In this document: piece by piece, positions 1-6,838 of the stretch
Layout of the letters: every line of letters begins with the position of its first letter
Position numbering within the stretch: position 1 is the first letter of the stretch
Source of the DNA: Anaerolineaceae bacterium
GTDB taxonomy: Bacteria > Chloroflexota > Anaerolineae > Anaerolineales > Anaerolineaceae
NCBI GenBank assembly: GCA_016927865.1
Contig: JAFGLU010000058.1
Location: 1-42,259 of the forward strand
Direction of reading: 5' to 3'
Length of the DNA stretch: 42,259 nucleotides
Position numbers and translations under genes: made by a program
Notes under the pieces: model-generated
The model's input: only the letters and a program-made list of their open reading frames with translations
The model's database searches: none
Told to the model about the DNA's origin: nothing

Positions 1-73
1 GGCAGCGTTTCCGGGCTGCATGCAGCCGGTGCACGTGCATTGCACTTCGCCTCTTTATTTATGCCTATGATAA

Positions 74-147
74 TGCTCCGGGAGGGACTCGAACTCTCAA
101 CCTAGGCGTTAGGAGTGCCTTGCTCTGTCCTATTGAGCTACCGGAGC
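74..147 (-). tRNA. tRNA-Arg (anticodon CCT)
   Basis: Read on the minus strand, the sequence folds as a cloverleaf. The acceptor stem GCTCCGG pairs with CCGGAGC and is followed by discriminator A. The D arm is GCTC/GAGC, and the seven-base anticodon loop CTCCTAA places CCT at positions 34-36. The T loop is TTCGAGT. There is one A-C mismatch at the base of the anticodon stem and one in the T stem. The CCA end is not encoded. CCT reads the rare AGG arginine codon. Confidence 0.93.
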
Positions 148-190
148 GTACCCATATTGTACTATAATTACTTTGTCCCTTGACATATTT

Positions 191-218
191 TTTACATAAC
201 TCTCTCTCCGTTTATGCT
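191..218 (+). promoter_or_regulatory. Candidate sigma-70-type promoter for the small zinc-ribbon gene
   Basis: A TTTACA box (191-196) and a TATGCT box (213-218) are separated by 16 bp in an AT-rich stretch just upstream of the gene starting at 246. A TTGACA at 180-185 lies nearby but has no -10 at a usable distance. This is a motif match only. Confidence 0.4.
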
Positions 219-245
219 ACACTAATTTAAAAATTGGAGGTTTCT

Positions 246-608
246 ATGAGTGGTGCAGGAAAGACTATCGCCTATATCGCCGCCGCAATCTTTATTTTCT
301 TCGGTGTGCTCTTCATCTGGGGCGCTTTCAGCGCCGACGGCCAGCCCGGCTGGATCATCATCGGCATCATCAGCGCCGGAATCGGCCTGGTGCTGGTCTA
401 CTTCGCCTCGCGTAAGCCCAAGGTCATCAACACCCAGGTCAACGTAAACCTCGATCTGCCCGGCGGAGTCTCGCTCGACCAGGTCAAATGCAAATCCTGT
501 GGCGGCGTGCTCAGCGCTAAAGATATTACGCTTGTCGCCGGCGCCCCAATGGTCCACTGTCCTTTCTGCGGTACTACCTACCAGATGACCGAAGACCCCA
601 AGTGGTAA
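246..608 (+). CDS. Small membrane protein with C-terminal zinc ribbon, unknown function
   Basis: This is a 120-aa protein. Two hydrophobic segments (about residues 6-28 and 35-55) are separated by a short polar turn. A linker follows, then a zinc-ribbon pair, CKSCGG and HCPFCG (two CxxC knuckles about 28 residues apart). It is probably an inner-membrane protein with a cytosolic metal-binding tail. I chose ATG 246 because GGAGG (236-240) sits 5 nt upstream; an upstream TTG in frame overlaps that Shine-Dalgarno sequence. The gene lies 91 bp before a DUF2207-like membrane protein on the same strand, so it may belong to the same unit, but no shared function can be read. I do not recognise a named family. 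Confidence 0.8.
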   Translation: MSGAGKTIAYIAAAIFIFFGVLFIWGAFSADGQPGWIIIGIISAGIGLVLVYFASRKPKVINTQVNVNLDLPGGVSLDQVKCKSCGGVLSAKDITLVAGAPMVHCPFCGTTYQMTEDPKW

Positions 609-699
609 ACGAAATCATATTTTTCAGCGTTTTAGAAATTAGTGTGCGGGACCTAGCTCAACAAGTCCCAATGAACTACTTTTTCCCAGGGAGGGGAAA

Positions 700-2418
700 A
701 TGAATATCAAACGTGTTTGGGCCGTACTGGCCGTATTCATGCTTTTGGCGGTGGGGGTTCAACCGGTTTCTGCTCAAACTTATCTATTTGAAGTTGAACG
801 CTCCGAAGCCGTCATCACCATCGATGAGCAGGGCCTGGCCACTGTAGAATACATCTACGAGTTTGTTAACACCCCCAGCGCCGACCCCATTGACTTCGTT
901 GACGTGGGCATGCCCACCTTCGATTACAGTCTGAGCAACGTCAGCGCCACCATCGACGGCAAGCCCATTAGCGACATCGAGGAATCGCCCTACGTCAAAC
1001 CGGGCGTCGCCCTGGGCCTTGGCTCCAACGCCATCCCTTCAGGGCAGCGCGGTACCGTCAAAGTCACCGTCACTGGCATCGGCGACATCCTCTATAAAAC
1101 CAACAAAGTAACCGACGTAGAAGAAGACTACGCCAGTTTCAACTTCTCCCCCAACTCCTTCGGCAGCCAGTACATGCAGGGCTCCACCAACCTGACCGTC
1201 GTGCTCATCTTGCCGCCCGGCATGATCGAGACTGAGCCGCGCTGGTTCACGCCTCAATCCTGGCCCGGTTCCGAAGAACCCGGCGTCTCCTACATTGACG
1301 ATCTGGACCGCATCGTCTACGAGTGGAACTCCCCCGACGCCAATTGCTACACGCAGTATATCTTCGGCGCGGCCTTCCCCGCCCGCATGGTCCCTTCTTC
1401 CGCGCTTCAAACCGCCCCGCTGGTCAGCAGCGGCGGCAGCGGCAGCTTTGACCTCGACAATTTCTGCGGCCCAGCCTTCTGCCTGGCTTTCGCCGGATTC
1501 TTCGGCATCATCATCTACGCCTCCGTTAAGGGCGAAAAGAAACGCCGCATGCAGTACATGCCGCCCAAAATCGCTATTGAGGGCAACGGCGTCAAACGCG
1601 GTCTCACCGCCGTTGAGGCTGCCATTCTGATGGAACAGCCCCTCGACAAGGTCATGACCATGATCCTCTTCTCCGTGGTCAAGAAAGGCGCCGCCACCGT
1701 CACCAGCCGCGAACCCTTGAAAATTGAGGTTGCCCCCGCTCCTGCCACCGAACTGCGCGGCTACGAGAAAGAATTCCTCGCCGCCATGCAGTTCCCCACC
1801 GTCAAAGAACAACGCAAAGCCCTGGGCGAGATGGTTACCGGGCTGGTCAAGAGCGTGGCCGAAAACATGCGTGGCTTCAGTCGCAAAGAAACCGTAGCTT
1901 TCTATCAAGATATCATGCGCCGCGCCTGGGAACAGGTCAAGGCTGCCGACACACCCGAAATGAAGATGAAGCGCTACGACGAGGCCCTCGATTGGACTAT
2001 GCTCGACAAGGACTTCGGCGACCAATCCCGCGAGGTCTTCTCCGGCGGGCCGGTCATTCTACCGCACTGGTGGGGGCACTACGACCCCACCTTCCGCCCT
2101 ACCTCTAGTGGAAGCCTGGGTGGCCCCTCGGTCTCCATGCCCACTCAGGTCGGCAGCGCCCCCGGCTCCTCCAACCTGCCCAGCCTGCCCGGCGCCGACT
2201 TTGCCGCCTCGGTTGTGGGTGGCATCCAGAACTTCTCGGGGCAAGTGCTTGGCGACGTCTCCACCTTTACCAGCGGCGTAACCAACAAAACCAACCCCAT
2301 CCCCAAGAGCACATCCTCCAGTCGCAGCTACCGGAGTGGCGGCGGTGGTGGGCGCTCTTGCGCCTGTGCCTGTGCCTGCGCCGGTTGCGCATGCGCATGC
2401 GCCGGCGGCGGGCGCTAA
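700..2418 (+). CDS. DUF2207-like membrane protein with alternating Cys-Ala C-terminal tail (candidate modified-peptide precursor)
   Basis: This 572-aa protein has a signal peptide (about residues 1-25, ending VSAQ) and an extracytoplasmic beta-rich domain of about 220 residues. A single TM helix follows (about 254-276) with KGEKKRR on its cytosolic side, then a cytosolic winged-helix-like segment and a Gly/Ser/Pro-rich linker. This layout resembles DUF2207 proteins. The last 19 residues (554-572) contain seven cysteines at C554, C556, C558, C560, C563, C565 and C567, alternating with Ala around one Gly and followed by GGGR. By topology this tail is in the cytosol, where the radical SAM enzymes encoded 15 bp downstream could reach it. 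The start ATG follows GGGAGGGG. The tail could instead bind metal. The membrane protein call is firm, the DUF2207 assignment is likely, and the precursor role is inference. Confidence 0.8.
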   Translation: MNIKRVWAVLAVFMLLAVGVQPVSAQTYLFEVERSEAVITIDEQGLATVEYIYEFVNTPSADPIDFVDVGMPTFDYSLSNVSATIDGKPISDIEESPYVKPGVALGLGSNAIPSGQRGTVKVTVTGIGDILYKTNKVTDVEEDYASFNFSPNSFGSQYMQGSTNLTVVLILPPGMIETEPRWFTPQSWPGSEEPGVSYIDDLDRIVYEWNSPDANCYTQYIFGAAFPARMVPSSALQTAPLVSSGGSGSFDLDNFCGPAFCLAFAGFFGIIIYASVKGEKKRRMQYMPPKIAIEGNGVKRGLTAVEAAILMEQPLDKVMTMILFSVVKKGAATVTSREPLKIEVAPAPATELRGYEKEFLAAMQFPTVKEQRKALGEMVTGLVKSVAENMRGFSRKETVAFYQDIMRRAWEQVKAADTPEMKMKRYDEALDWTMLDKDFGDQSREVFSGGPVILPHWWGHYDPTFRPTSSGSLGGPSVSMPTQVGSAPGSSNLPSLPGADFAASVVGGIQNFSGQVLGDVSTFTSGVTNKTNPIPKSTSSSRSYRSGGGGGRSCACACACAGCACACAGGGR

Positions 2419-2433
2419 AGGAGCCCGCAGCGC

Positions 2434-3831
2434 ATGGCTTCGATCTCTAACTTTCCGGCTCGCCTGGCCCGCTGGTTCACCCCGCGCGCCAGGCTGGCTG
2501 TCCCTCCATACGGCCTTTATCACTATCTACGCGAAAGCTCGGATGGAAAAATGCGCCTGCACCTCCGCCTCGAGCCAGACGGCCGCGGCTTGCTAATGGC
2601 CAATGCCGCCCGCGCCTACCACCTGAACCCTTCTGCCGCGCTCATGGCCTATCTGCACCTAGAAGGCCACGCTCCGCAGCAAGCCCTGCGCATCCTCTCC
2701 GACTGGTTTGCCGCCTCGCCCGAGCAGCTCCGCCAGGATTACGCCGAGCTCTGCGAGCAGATCGAGCAAATCGGTGATCCCGCCGGAGGCTGCCCGCTGT
2801 GCGAAATGGACCTCGAACTCGAGATGCCTTTCAGCTCTAAGCCTTCCGCACCCTACCGCATGGACTGCGCGCTCACCTACCGCTGCAATAACGACTGCAC
2901 CCACTGTTACAACGTCCGCTCACGTGCCCCGCAAGAAATGACCACCGCCGAGTGGAAGCAAACCCTCGATCATCTCTGGAAAATCGGCGTCCCCCACATC
3001 GTCTTCACCGGTGGCGAGCCCACCCTGCGCGCCGACTTGCCCGAGCTCATCGCCCACGCCGAACAAAACGGGCAGATCACCGGCATGAACACCAACGGCC
3101 GTCGCCTCAAGGACCCCGCTTTTGTCCAGGCTCTGGTCGATGCCGGCCTCGATCACGTCCAGATCACCCTTGAGTCGCACGACGAAGCCGTCCACGACCA
3201 TCTGGTGGCCCACACCGGCGCCTGGCGTGAAACAGTCGCCGGGCTGCGCAATGCTCTGGCCTCGCGCCTCTTTGTTATGACCAACACCACCCTGCTGCGG
3301 AAAAACAGCCCCCTTCTGCCCGAGACCATGCGCTTTTTGAGCGACCTGCATGTACCCACGGTCGGCTTCAACGCCCTCATCTACTCGGGTCGCGGCGCCA
3401 CCGTCGGCACTGGTTTACACGAAGCTGAACTGCCCGCCCTACTCGACGTCGTCCGCGATGCCACCGACCGCGCCGGACAGCGCCTCATCTGGTACACCCC
3501 CACGCAGTACTGCCATTTTGACCCGCTTCAAGCCGACCTGGGTCTCAAAGGCTGCACCGCCGCCCGCTACGCCATGTGCACCGAACCCGATGGCTCCGTG
3601 CTGCCCTGCCAATCCTATTACACTCCCCTGGGCCATATTTTGCGCGATTCGTGGGACTCCATCTGGAACCACGACCTGGCCCTTTCTCTGCGTGAACGGC
3701 GCAACCTGGACCCGGCTTGCCGGTCCTGTGAACTGCTAGAAACCTGTGGCGGAGGCTGCCCTCTGGCTTATCAAGCCAACCCCGAACTCCGCCCTCATCC
3801 ACTCCACACGCTCCAATCGGAGGAAAAATGA
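2434..3831 (+). CDS. Radical SAM/SPASM peptide-modifying enzyme with N-terminal PqqD-like (RRE) domain
   Basis: This is a 465-aa protein. Residues about 38-115 resemble a PqqD-type peptide-recognition domain, including a HLNPSAA segment and a following helical pair. A CPLC pair lies at C120/C123. The radical SAM core carries CxxxCxxC at C151, C155 and C158, and the SAM-binding FTGGEP at 191-196. The C-terminal SPASM region has C374, C382, C392, C429, C432, C438 and C442, including the diagnostic CxxCx5CxxxC. Such enzymes cleave SAM reductively and install crosslinks, epimers or thioethers in peptides. AAGGAG (2418-2423) precedes ATG 2434. The gene starts 15 bp after the Cys-Ala-tailed membrane protein and overlaps the next gene by 4 bp. 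The enzyme class is near certain; the substrate (the tail) is inferred from adjacency. Confidence 0.92.
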   Translation: MASISNFPARLARWFTPRARLAVPPYGLYHYLRESSDGKMRLHLRLEPDGRGLLMANAARAYHLNPSAALMAYLHLEGHAPQQALRILSDWFAASPEQLRQDYAELCEQIEQIGDPAGGCPLCEMDLELEMPFSSKPSAPYRMDCALTYRCNNDCTHCYNVRSRAPQEMTTAEWKQTLDHLWKIGVPHIVFTGGEPTLRADLPELIAHAEQNGQITGMNTNGRRLKDPAFVQALVDAGLDHVQITLESHDEAVHDHLVAHTGAWRETVAGLRNALASRLFVMTNTTLLRKNSPLLPETMRFLSDLHVPTVGFNALIYSGRGATVGTGLHEAELPALLDVVRDATDRAGQRLIWYTPTQYCHFDPLQADLGLKGCTAARYAMCTEPDGSVLPCQSYYTPLGHILRDSWDSIWNHDLALSLRERRNLDPACRSCELLETCGGGCPLAYQANPELRPHPLHTLQSEEK

Positions 3832-4988
3832 ACGCTTTACGCAACCTCTGGCAGCGCTTTTTCCCTGCCTACGAGCCCCTTCCAGCCGGGATCTACCACT
3901 TCACCGCTCCCCCCGACTCCGATTTCCCCTACCGGCTGCACCTGCGCCTGGAGAAGAATGGCAGCGGCTTGCTCATCGCCAATGGCAGCACTGTTCTACA
4001 CCTCAACCAGACCGCCGCCGAGTATGCCTACCACCTCATCCGCCAATCCCCTGCTGAAGAGGTCGCTCGCAGTGTTTCTCGCCGCTACGGAATCCCCACC
4101 GCCCAGGCCCAGGAAGATTACACCGGCTTCACCGACCGCATCCAAACCCTCCTCGACATTCCCGACCTCGACCCGGTCACCTACCTGGTGTTTGATCGCC
4201 AGGAGCCTTACACCGACCTCACCGCCCCCTTCCGTCTGGATTGCGCCGTCACCTACCGACAGATCGACATGGATGCCTCACCCTTTGCTCCTGTCGAACG
4301 TGTCAAGCGCGAACTAAGCCTGGAGGAATGGCAGTCCGTTCTCTCCAAAGCCTGGGAAGCCGGCATTCCCCATGCCGTCTTCACTGGTGGCGAGCCCACT
4401 TTGCGCACCGATCTGCCCGAGCTGATCGCCTACGCCGAAAAATTGGGCATGGTCACCGGCCTGATCACCGACGGTCTGCGCCTGGCGGACGCCAATTACC
4501 TCAATTCTGTCTTGCAAGCCGGCCTCGATCACCTGATGATGCTGCTCGTTCCTAATGATGAGAAATCCTGGGAGGCCATCCGTGCCGCCCTGGCCGAGGA
4601 TATCTTCGTCGTCGTCCACCTCACCCTCACCCAGGCCGAAGCCGCCAATGGAAATTCCATCCTCGAGCGGCTGGCCGGAATGGGTGTCATGTCCCTATCC
4701 CTGTCTGCCAACAACCCCGTGGTTGGCGCCGAGCTTCCCGCCCTGCGCCAGCAAGCCGCCGATCTCGGCCTGCGGTTAGTCTGGGACCTGCCCGTGCCCT
4801 ATTCCGTCCGCAATCCCGTGGCGCTGGAATTAGCCGCCGAAGACCAACCCCTGCCCGAAGGCGCCGGCAGCGCATGGCTGTACGTTGAACCAGATGGCGA
4901 CGTGCTGGCAGCACAGGGGCGCCCCCAAGTGCTGGGCAACCTGCTCACCGACCCCTGGGATACGATATGGAGTAACCCCGCGAAATGA
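3828..4988 (+). CDS. Radical SAM paralogue lacking all Fe-S cysteines (pseudo-enzyme) with PqqD-like N-terminus
   Basis: This 386-aa protein is clearly paralogous to the preceding one. It has the same PqqD-like N-terminus (RLHLRLE...GLLIAN, then HLNQTAA), the same RLDCAVTYR entry to the core, and the same VFTGGEPTLR SAM-binding strand. However, the CxxxCxxC motif is replaced by a stretch starting RQIDMDASPF. The whole protein contains only one cysteine (C139). The C-terminus stops shortly after the point where the SPASM cysteines begin in its sister, and the matching segment (LYVEPDGDVLAAQGRP) lacks them. It cannot bind the usual 4Fe-4S cluster. It is most likely a non-catalytic partner or substrate-presenting subunit of the active enzyme. 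ATGA overlaps join it to both neighbours, implying coupled translation and similar stoichiometry. AATCGGAGG precedes ATG 3828. Confidence 0.85.
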   Translation: MNALRNLWQRFFPAYEPLPAGIYHFTAPPDSDFPYRLHLRLEKNGSGLLIANGSTVLHLNQTAAEYAYHLIRQSPAEEVARSVSRRYGIPTAQAQEDYTGFTDRIQTLLDIPDLDPVTYLVFDRQEPYTDLTAPFRLDCAVTYRQIDMDASPFAPVERVKRELSLEEWQSVLSKAWEAGIPHAVFTGGEPTLRTDLPELIAYAEKLGMVTGLITDGLRLADANYLNSVLQAGLDHLMMLLVPNDEKSWEAIRAALAEDIFVVVHLTLTQAEAANGNSILERLAGMGVMSLSLSANNPVVGAELPALRQQAADLGLRLVWDLPVPYSVRNPVALELAAEDQPLPEGAGSAWLYVEPDGDVLAAQGRPQVLGNLLTDPWDTIWSNPAK

Positions 4989-5734
4989 CCCTTTCCCCCG
5001 CAGAGTGGCACGAACGTTTCCTCCAGCAAGCCGGTTGGTCCCGGCCGCTGCGTCGATTCTTGTTCAAACGTCTGGACCTCACCCCCGCCAAGCGCCTTCT
5101 AGAAGTTGGAGTCGGCACAGGCGCGGTCGCCGCCGAAACTGCCCCGCAGGCCCAGACCTGGGGAATAGACATTCACCTGCCTTCACTGGCCCTGGCCAAA
5201 CAAAAAGCCCCCGGCGTGCGCCTGGCCGCCGCCAACGGCCTCAAGCTGCCCTTTATCAATGCCAGCTTTGAAGCCGTCTTCTGCCATTACTTCCTCCTGT
5301 GGGTTTCGGATGCCGCACAGGCTCTGGCCGAAATGGTGCGCGTCACCCGTCCCGGCGGCTGGATTTTCGCTCTGGCTGAACCTGACTACGGCGGGCGCAT
5401 TGATCATCCCGAGGCTTTGACCGATTTAGGCCAATGGCAGCGCTTCGCCCTACAGCGTCAGGGCGCTGACCCGCTCATCGGTCGTCGCCTGTCTGGGCTT
5501 TTCCACGGAGCTGGTCTGACAGACATCGAAACCGGCCTGATGGGTGGACAGTGGAAAGATGCCCCCGATCCCGCCATCCTGGACATGGAATGGCAGATGC
5601 TGGAAGCCGACCTCGGCAGCGAGGTGCCCGCCGCCCGCATGCAAGCCCTACGCCGCCTCGATCAAGTCTCCTGGCAAAAAGGCGAGCGCGTCCTCTTCAT
5701 CCCCACCTTCTACGCCGTCGGCCGCGTGCCCTAA
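4985..5734 (+). CDS. Class I SAM-dependent methyltransferase of the tail-modification cassette
   Basis: This is a 249-aa protein. Motif I, EVGVGTG, lies at residues 40-46; an acidic GIDIHLPSLALAKQK motif II follows, then LKLPFINASFEAVFCHYFLLWV and the post-motif LAEMVRVTRPGGW. This is a Rossmann-fold methyltransferase of the Methyltransf_11/25 type, cytosolic and using SAM. The start codon overlaps the stop of the pseudo-radical-SAM gene (ATGA), and a perfect hairpin terminator follows 19 bp after its stop, so it is the last gene of the unit. Its substrate cannot be read from sequence. By context it may methylate the modified Cys-Ala tail, which would be consistent with multi-enzyme RiPP pathways. 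A small-molecule methyltransferase that merely shares the operon remains possible. Confidence 0.85.
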   Translation: MTLSPAEWHERFLQQAGWSRPLRRFLFKRLDLTPAKRLLEVGVGTGAVAAETAPQAQTWGIDIHLPSLALAKQKAPGVRLAAANGLKLPFINASFEAVFCHYFLLWVSDAAQALAEMVRVTRPGGWIFALAEPDYGGRIDHPEALTDLGQWQRFALQRQGADPLIGRRLSGLFHGAGLTDIETGLMGGQWKDAPDPAILDMEWQMLEADLGSEVPAARMQALRRLDQVSWQKGERVLFIPTFYAVGRVP

Positions 5735-5753
5735 TCGGGTATTCTCTCAACCT

Positions 5754-5808
5754 GTCTTAAAAAACACACAATTCGGGGCGAAGCCCCGAATTGTGTGTTT
5801 TTTAAGAC
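5754..5808 (+). terminator. Perfect 26-bp hairpin terminator, U-rich on both sides
   Basis: The left arm (5754-5779) is the exact reverse complement of the right arm (5783-5808), around a GAA loop. The lower stem is A-rich on the left and T-rich on the right (GTTTTTTAAGAC), so it can terminate both the plus-strand cassette and the minus-strand GIY-YIG gene. Confidence 0.85.
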
Positions 5809-5845
5809 TTTTCCCCCGCCCTGGGGCGGGGGCAGGGGGTGGGGA
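5809..5845. repeat. G/C-homopolymeric intergenic repeat (CCCCCGCC...GGGGTGGGG type)
   Basis: A CCCCCGCC run pairs with GGCGGGGG and is followed by CAGGGGGTGGGG. The same design (C-rich arm, G-rich arm, then CAGGGGTGGGG) recurs at about 34979-35026, so this is probably a dispersed intergenic element rather than a gene part. Confidence 0.5.
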
Positions 5846-5851
5846 TTTTAA

Positions 5852-6349
5852 TCACCACTCCATATCCTCCTCAATCCCCCTGCGCACATACCCCGCCTCG
5901 CGCAGCATCCGCCCAAAATGCCACAGATTCCTGATCGGCTGGTTCGGCGGAATATACCCCTCCGGCAACGGCAGCGGAGTGCTGTTCAACGAAATGTTGA
6001 AACACGGCGTCAACTCCTCGATCAACATCCGCTCCGCCGCATCCAGGTTGTGCGCCACGCGGTCAAAGCGCGGTGAGCGCGAATTCAACAACCCCACCGT
6101 GAAGCGCGCCGAGCGCGGCCAGTTGGCCAGGCAAAACCGCCCCACGATCGAATGCCCCTTCACTCCCGCGTAGATGTGGTTCCACACCCGCTCATACGCA
6201 CAGTGTGATTGGCCCACGTAAAACGCTGTCTCCCCGTCGCTGAACAGGTACAGATCATAGCCCTTCCAGCGCGGCGGGCACACCTTCATCGTCAAGAACT
6301 CCTTGAACGAGACCGAAATCTCCCACATCACCGAAGGATCATCTTCCAT
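5852..6349 (-). CDS. GIY-YIG nuclease-superfamily protein
   Basis: This is a 165-aa protein. A GIY-YIG-like core is visible: YDLYLF, then FYVGQS, an Arg/His segment (YERVWNHIY), and LDAAERMLIEELTPCFN, where the Glu would be the metal ligand. The first motif is LYLF rather than GIY, so it is a divergent member. The family includes UvrC, homing endonucleases and small stand-alone nucleases; the role of this one is unknown. I chose ATG 6349; a TTG five codons upstream is the alternative. It lies between the modification cassette and tRNA-Pro, convergent with the cassette and sharing its hairpin terminator. No homing partner or intron is visible. Confidence 0.7.
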   Translation of the reverse strand: MEDDPSVMWEISVSFKEFLTMKVCPPRWKGYDLYLFSDGETAFYVGQSHCAYERVWNHIYAGVKGHSIVGRFCLANWPRSARFTVGLLNSRSPRFDRVAHNLDAAERMLIEELTPCFNISLNSTPLPLPEGYIPPNQPIRNLWHFGRMLREAGYVRRGIEEDMEW

Positions 6350-6379
6350 GTTTACACCCACCAATTTCTTTGGAATTCA

Positions 6380-6408
6380 TTGACGGTTACCCGCATGGCT
6401 AGTATAAT
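6380..6408 (+). promoter_or_regulatory. Consensus sigma-70 promoter of tRNA-Pro
   Basis: TTGACG (6380-6385) and TATAAT (6403-6408) are separated by exactly 17 bp, and the tRNA begins 11 nt after the -10 box. This is the best promoter match in the window. Confidence 0.85.
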
Positions 6409-6418
6409 ACAAACCACT

Positions 6419-6494
<76 letters not shown>

Positions 6495-6502
6495 TAAATA
6501 AG

Positions 6503-6553
6503 AACCAAAGACCGCTTGTGTACCTTGTCTCAGTACACAAGCGGTCTTTGGTT
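6503..6553 (+). terminator. Hairpin terminator of tRNA-Pro
   Basis: Arms 6503-6523 and 6533-6553 are perfect 21-bp reverse complements around a 9-nt loop. The 3' arm ends CTTTGGTTT. Confidence 0.8.
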
Positions 6554-6804
6554 TAATCAGCGACCTCTTGCATAAAGGAAATCATCGGACCTTAGACTGC
6601 TTGTATTGTTCTGCCGCTCGCCCAAAAAAGACAGCTGCTCGAACCCGGCTAAAGCACCCCGAATCATTCTCTCCACTGGCTTCCGTGCCCTGAGAAGGGA
6701 CTTTAGTCCCGCCTCCCGCACGACCTCATTTGGGTAACGAGGTAACCAGCACGAATCATCCATTAATCACCTTTTTAATAAGATATTTTAAATCCTAATT
6801 ATCG
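6554..6804. other. Intergenic stretch without a convincing gene; holds one copy of dispersed repeat A
   Basis: Between the tRNA-Pro terminator and the next promoter I see no supported gene. A 68-codon minus-strand frame (6557-6763) exists but looks like no known protein and overlaps the repeat copy at 6678-6712. Confidence 0.5.
6678..6712 (+). repeat. Dispersed repeat A, copy 1
   Basis: A 35-nt unit running GGCTTCCGTG...CTGAGAAGGGACTTTAGTCCCGC. It aligns with 33643-33677 (GGTTTCTATG...CTGAGCAGGGGCTTTAGCCCCGC). The palindromic core differs by compensating changes (GGGACTTTAGTCCC versus GGGGCTTTAGCCCC), as expected for a conserved hairpin. Confidence 0.6.
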
Positions 6805-6810
6805 TATAAT
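6805..6810 (+). promoter_or_regulatory. Candidate -10 box (TATAAT) of the SD-repeat gene
   Basis: A perfect TATAAT lies 28 nt before the start codon in AT-rich DNA. No clear -35 box is present at 16-18 bp. Confidence 0.45.
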
Positions 6811-6838
6811 CTAGACAGGCTTTGACAAGGAGAATGCT

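Noticed and set aside
14..27. GGCTGCATGCAGCC palindrome at the left edge, considered as a terminator for tRNA-Arg
   Set aside because: No T-run on the minus strand side and the context is cut by the window edge.
180..185. Perfect TTGACA considered as the -35 box for the first gene
   Set aside because: No -10-like hexamer at 15-19 bp; the TTTACA/TATGCT pair fits better.
1039..2025. 328-codon antisense frame in the DUF2207-like gene
   Set aside because: His/Gly/Ala-rich shadow of a C-rich gene; no Shine-Dalgarno sequence or motif.
2359..2418. Cys-Ala tail considered as a frameshift or simple-repeat artefact
   Set aside because: The frame is continuous with the upstream protein, ends at a stop just before a Shine-Dalgarno sequence and start, and mixes synonymous codons.
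6557..6763. 68-codon minus-strand frame downstream of tRNA-Pro, considered as an integrase remnant
   Set aside because: No tyrosine recombinase motif (R..HxxR..Y) is present, and part of it is the dispersed repeat A; a direct repeat of the tRNA 3' end was not found nearby.
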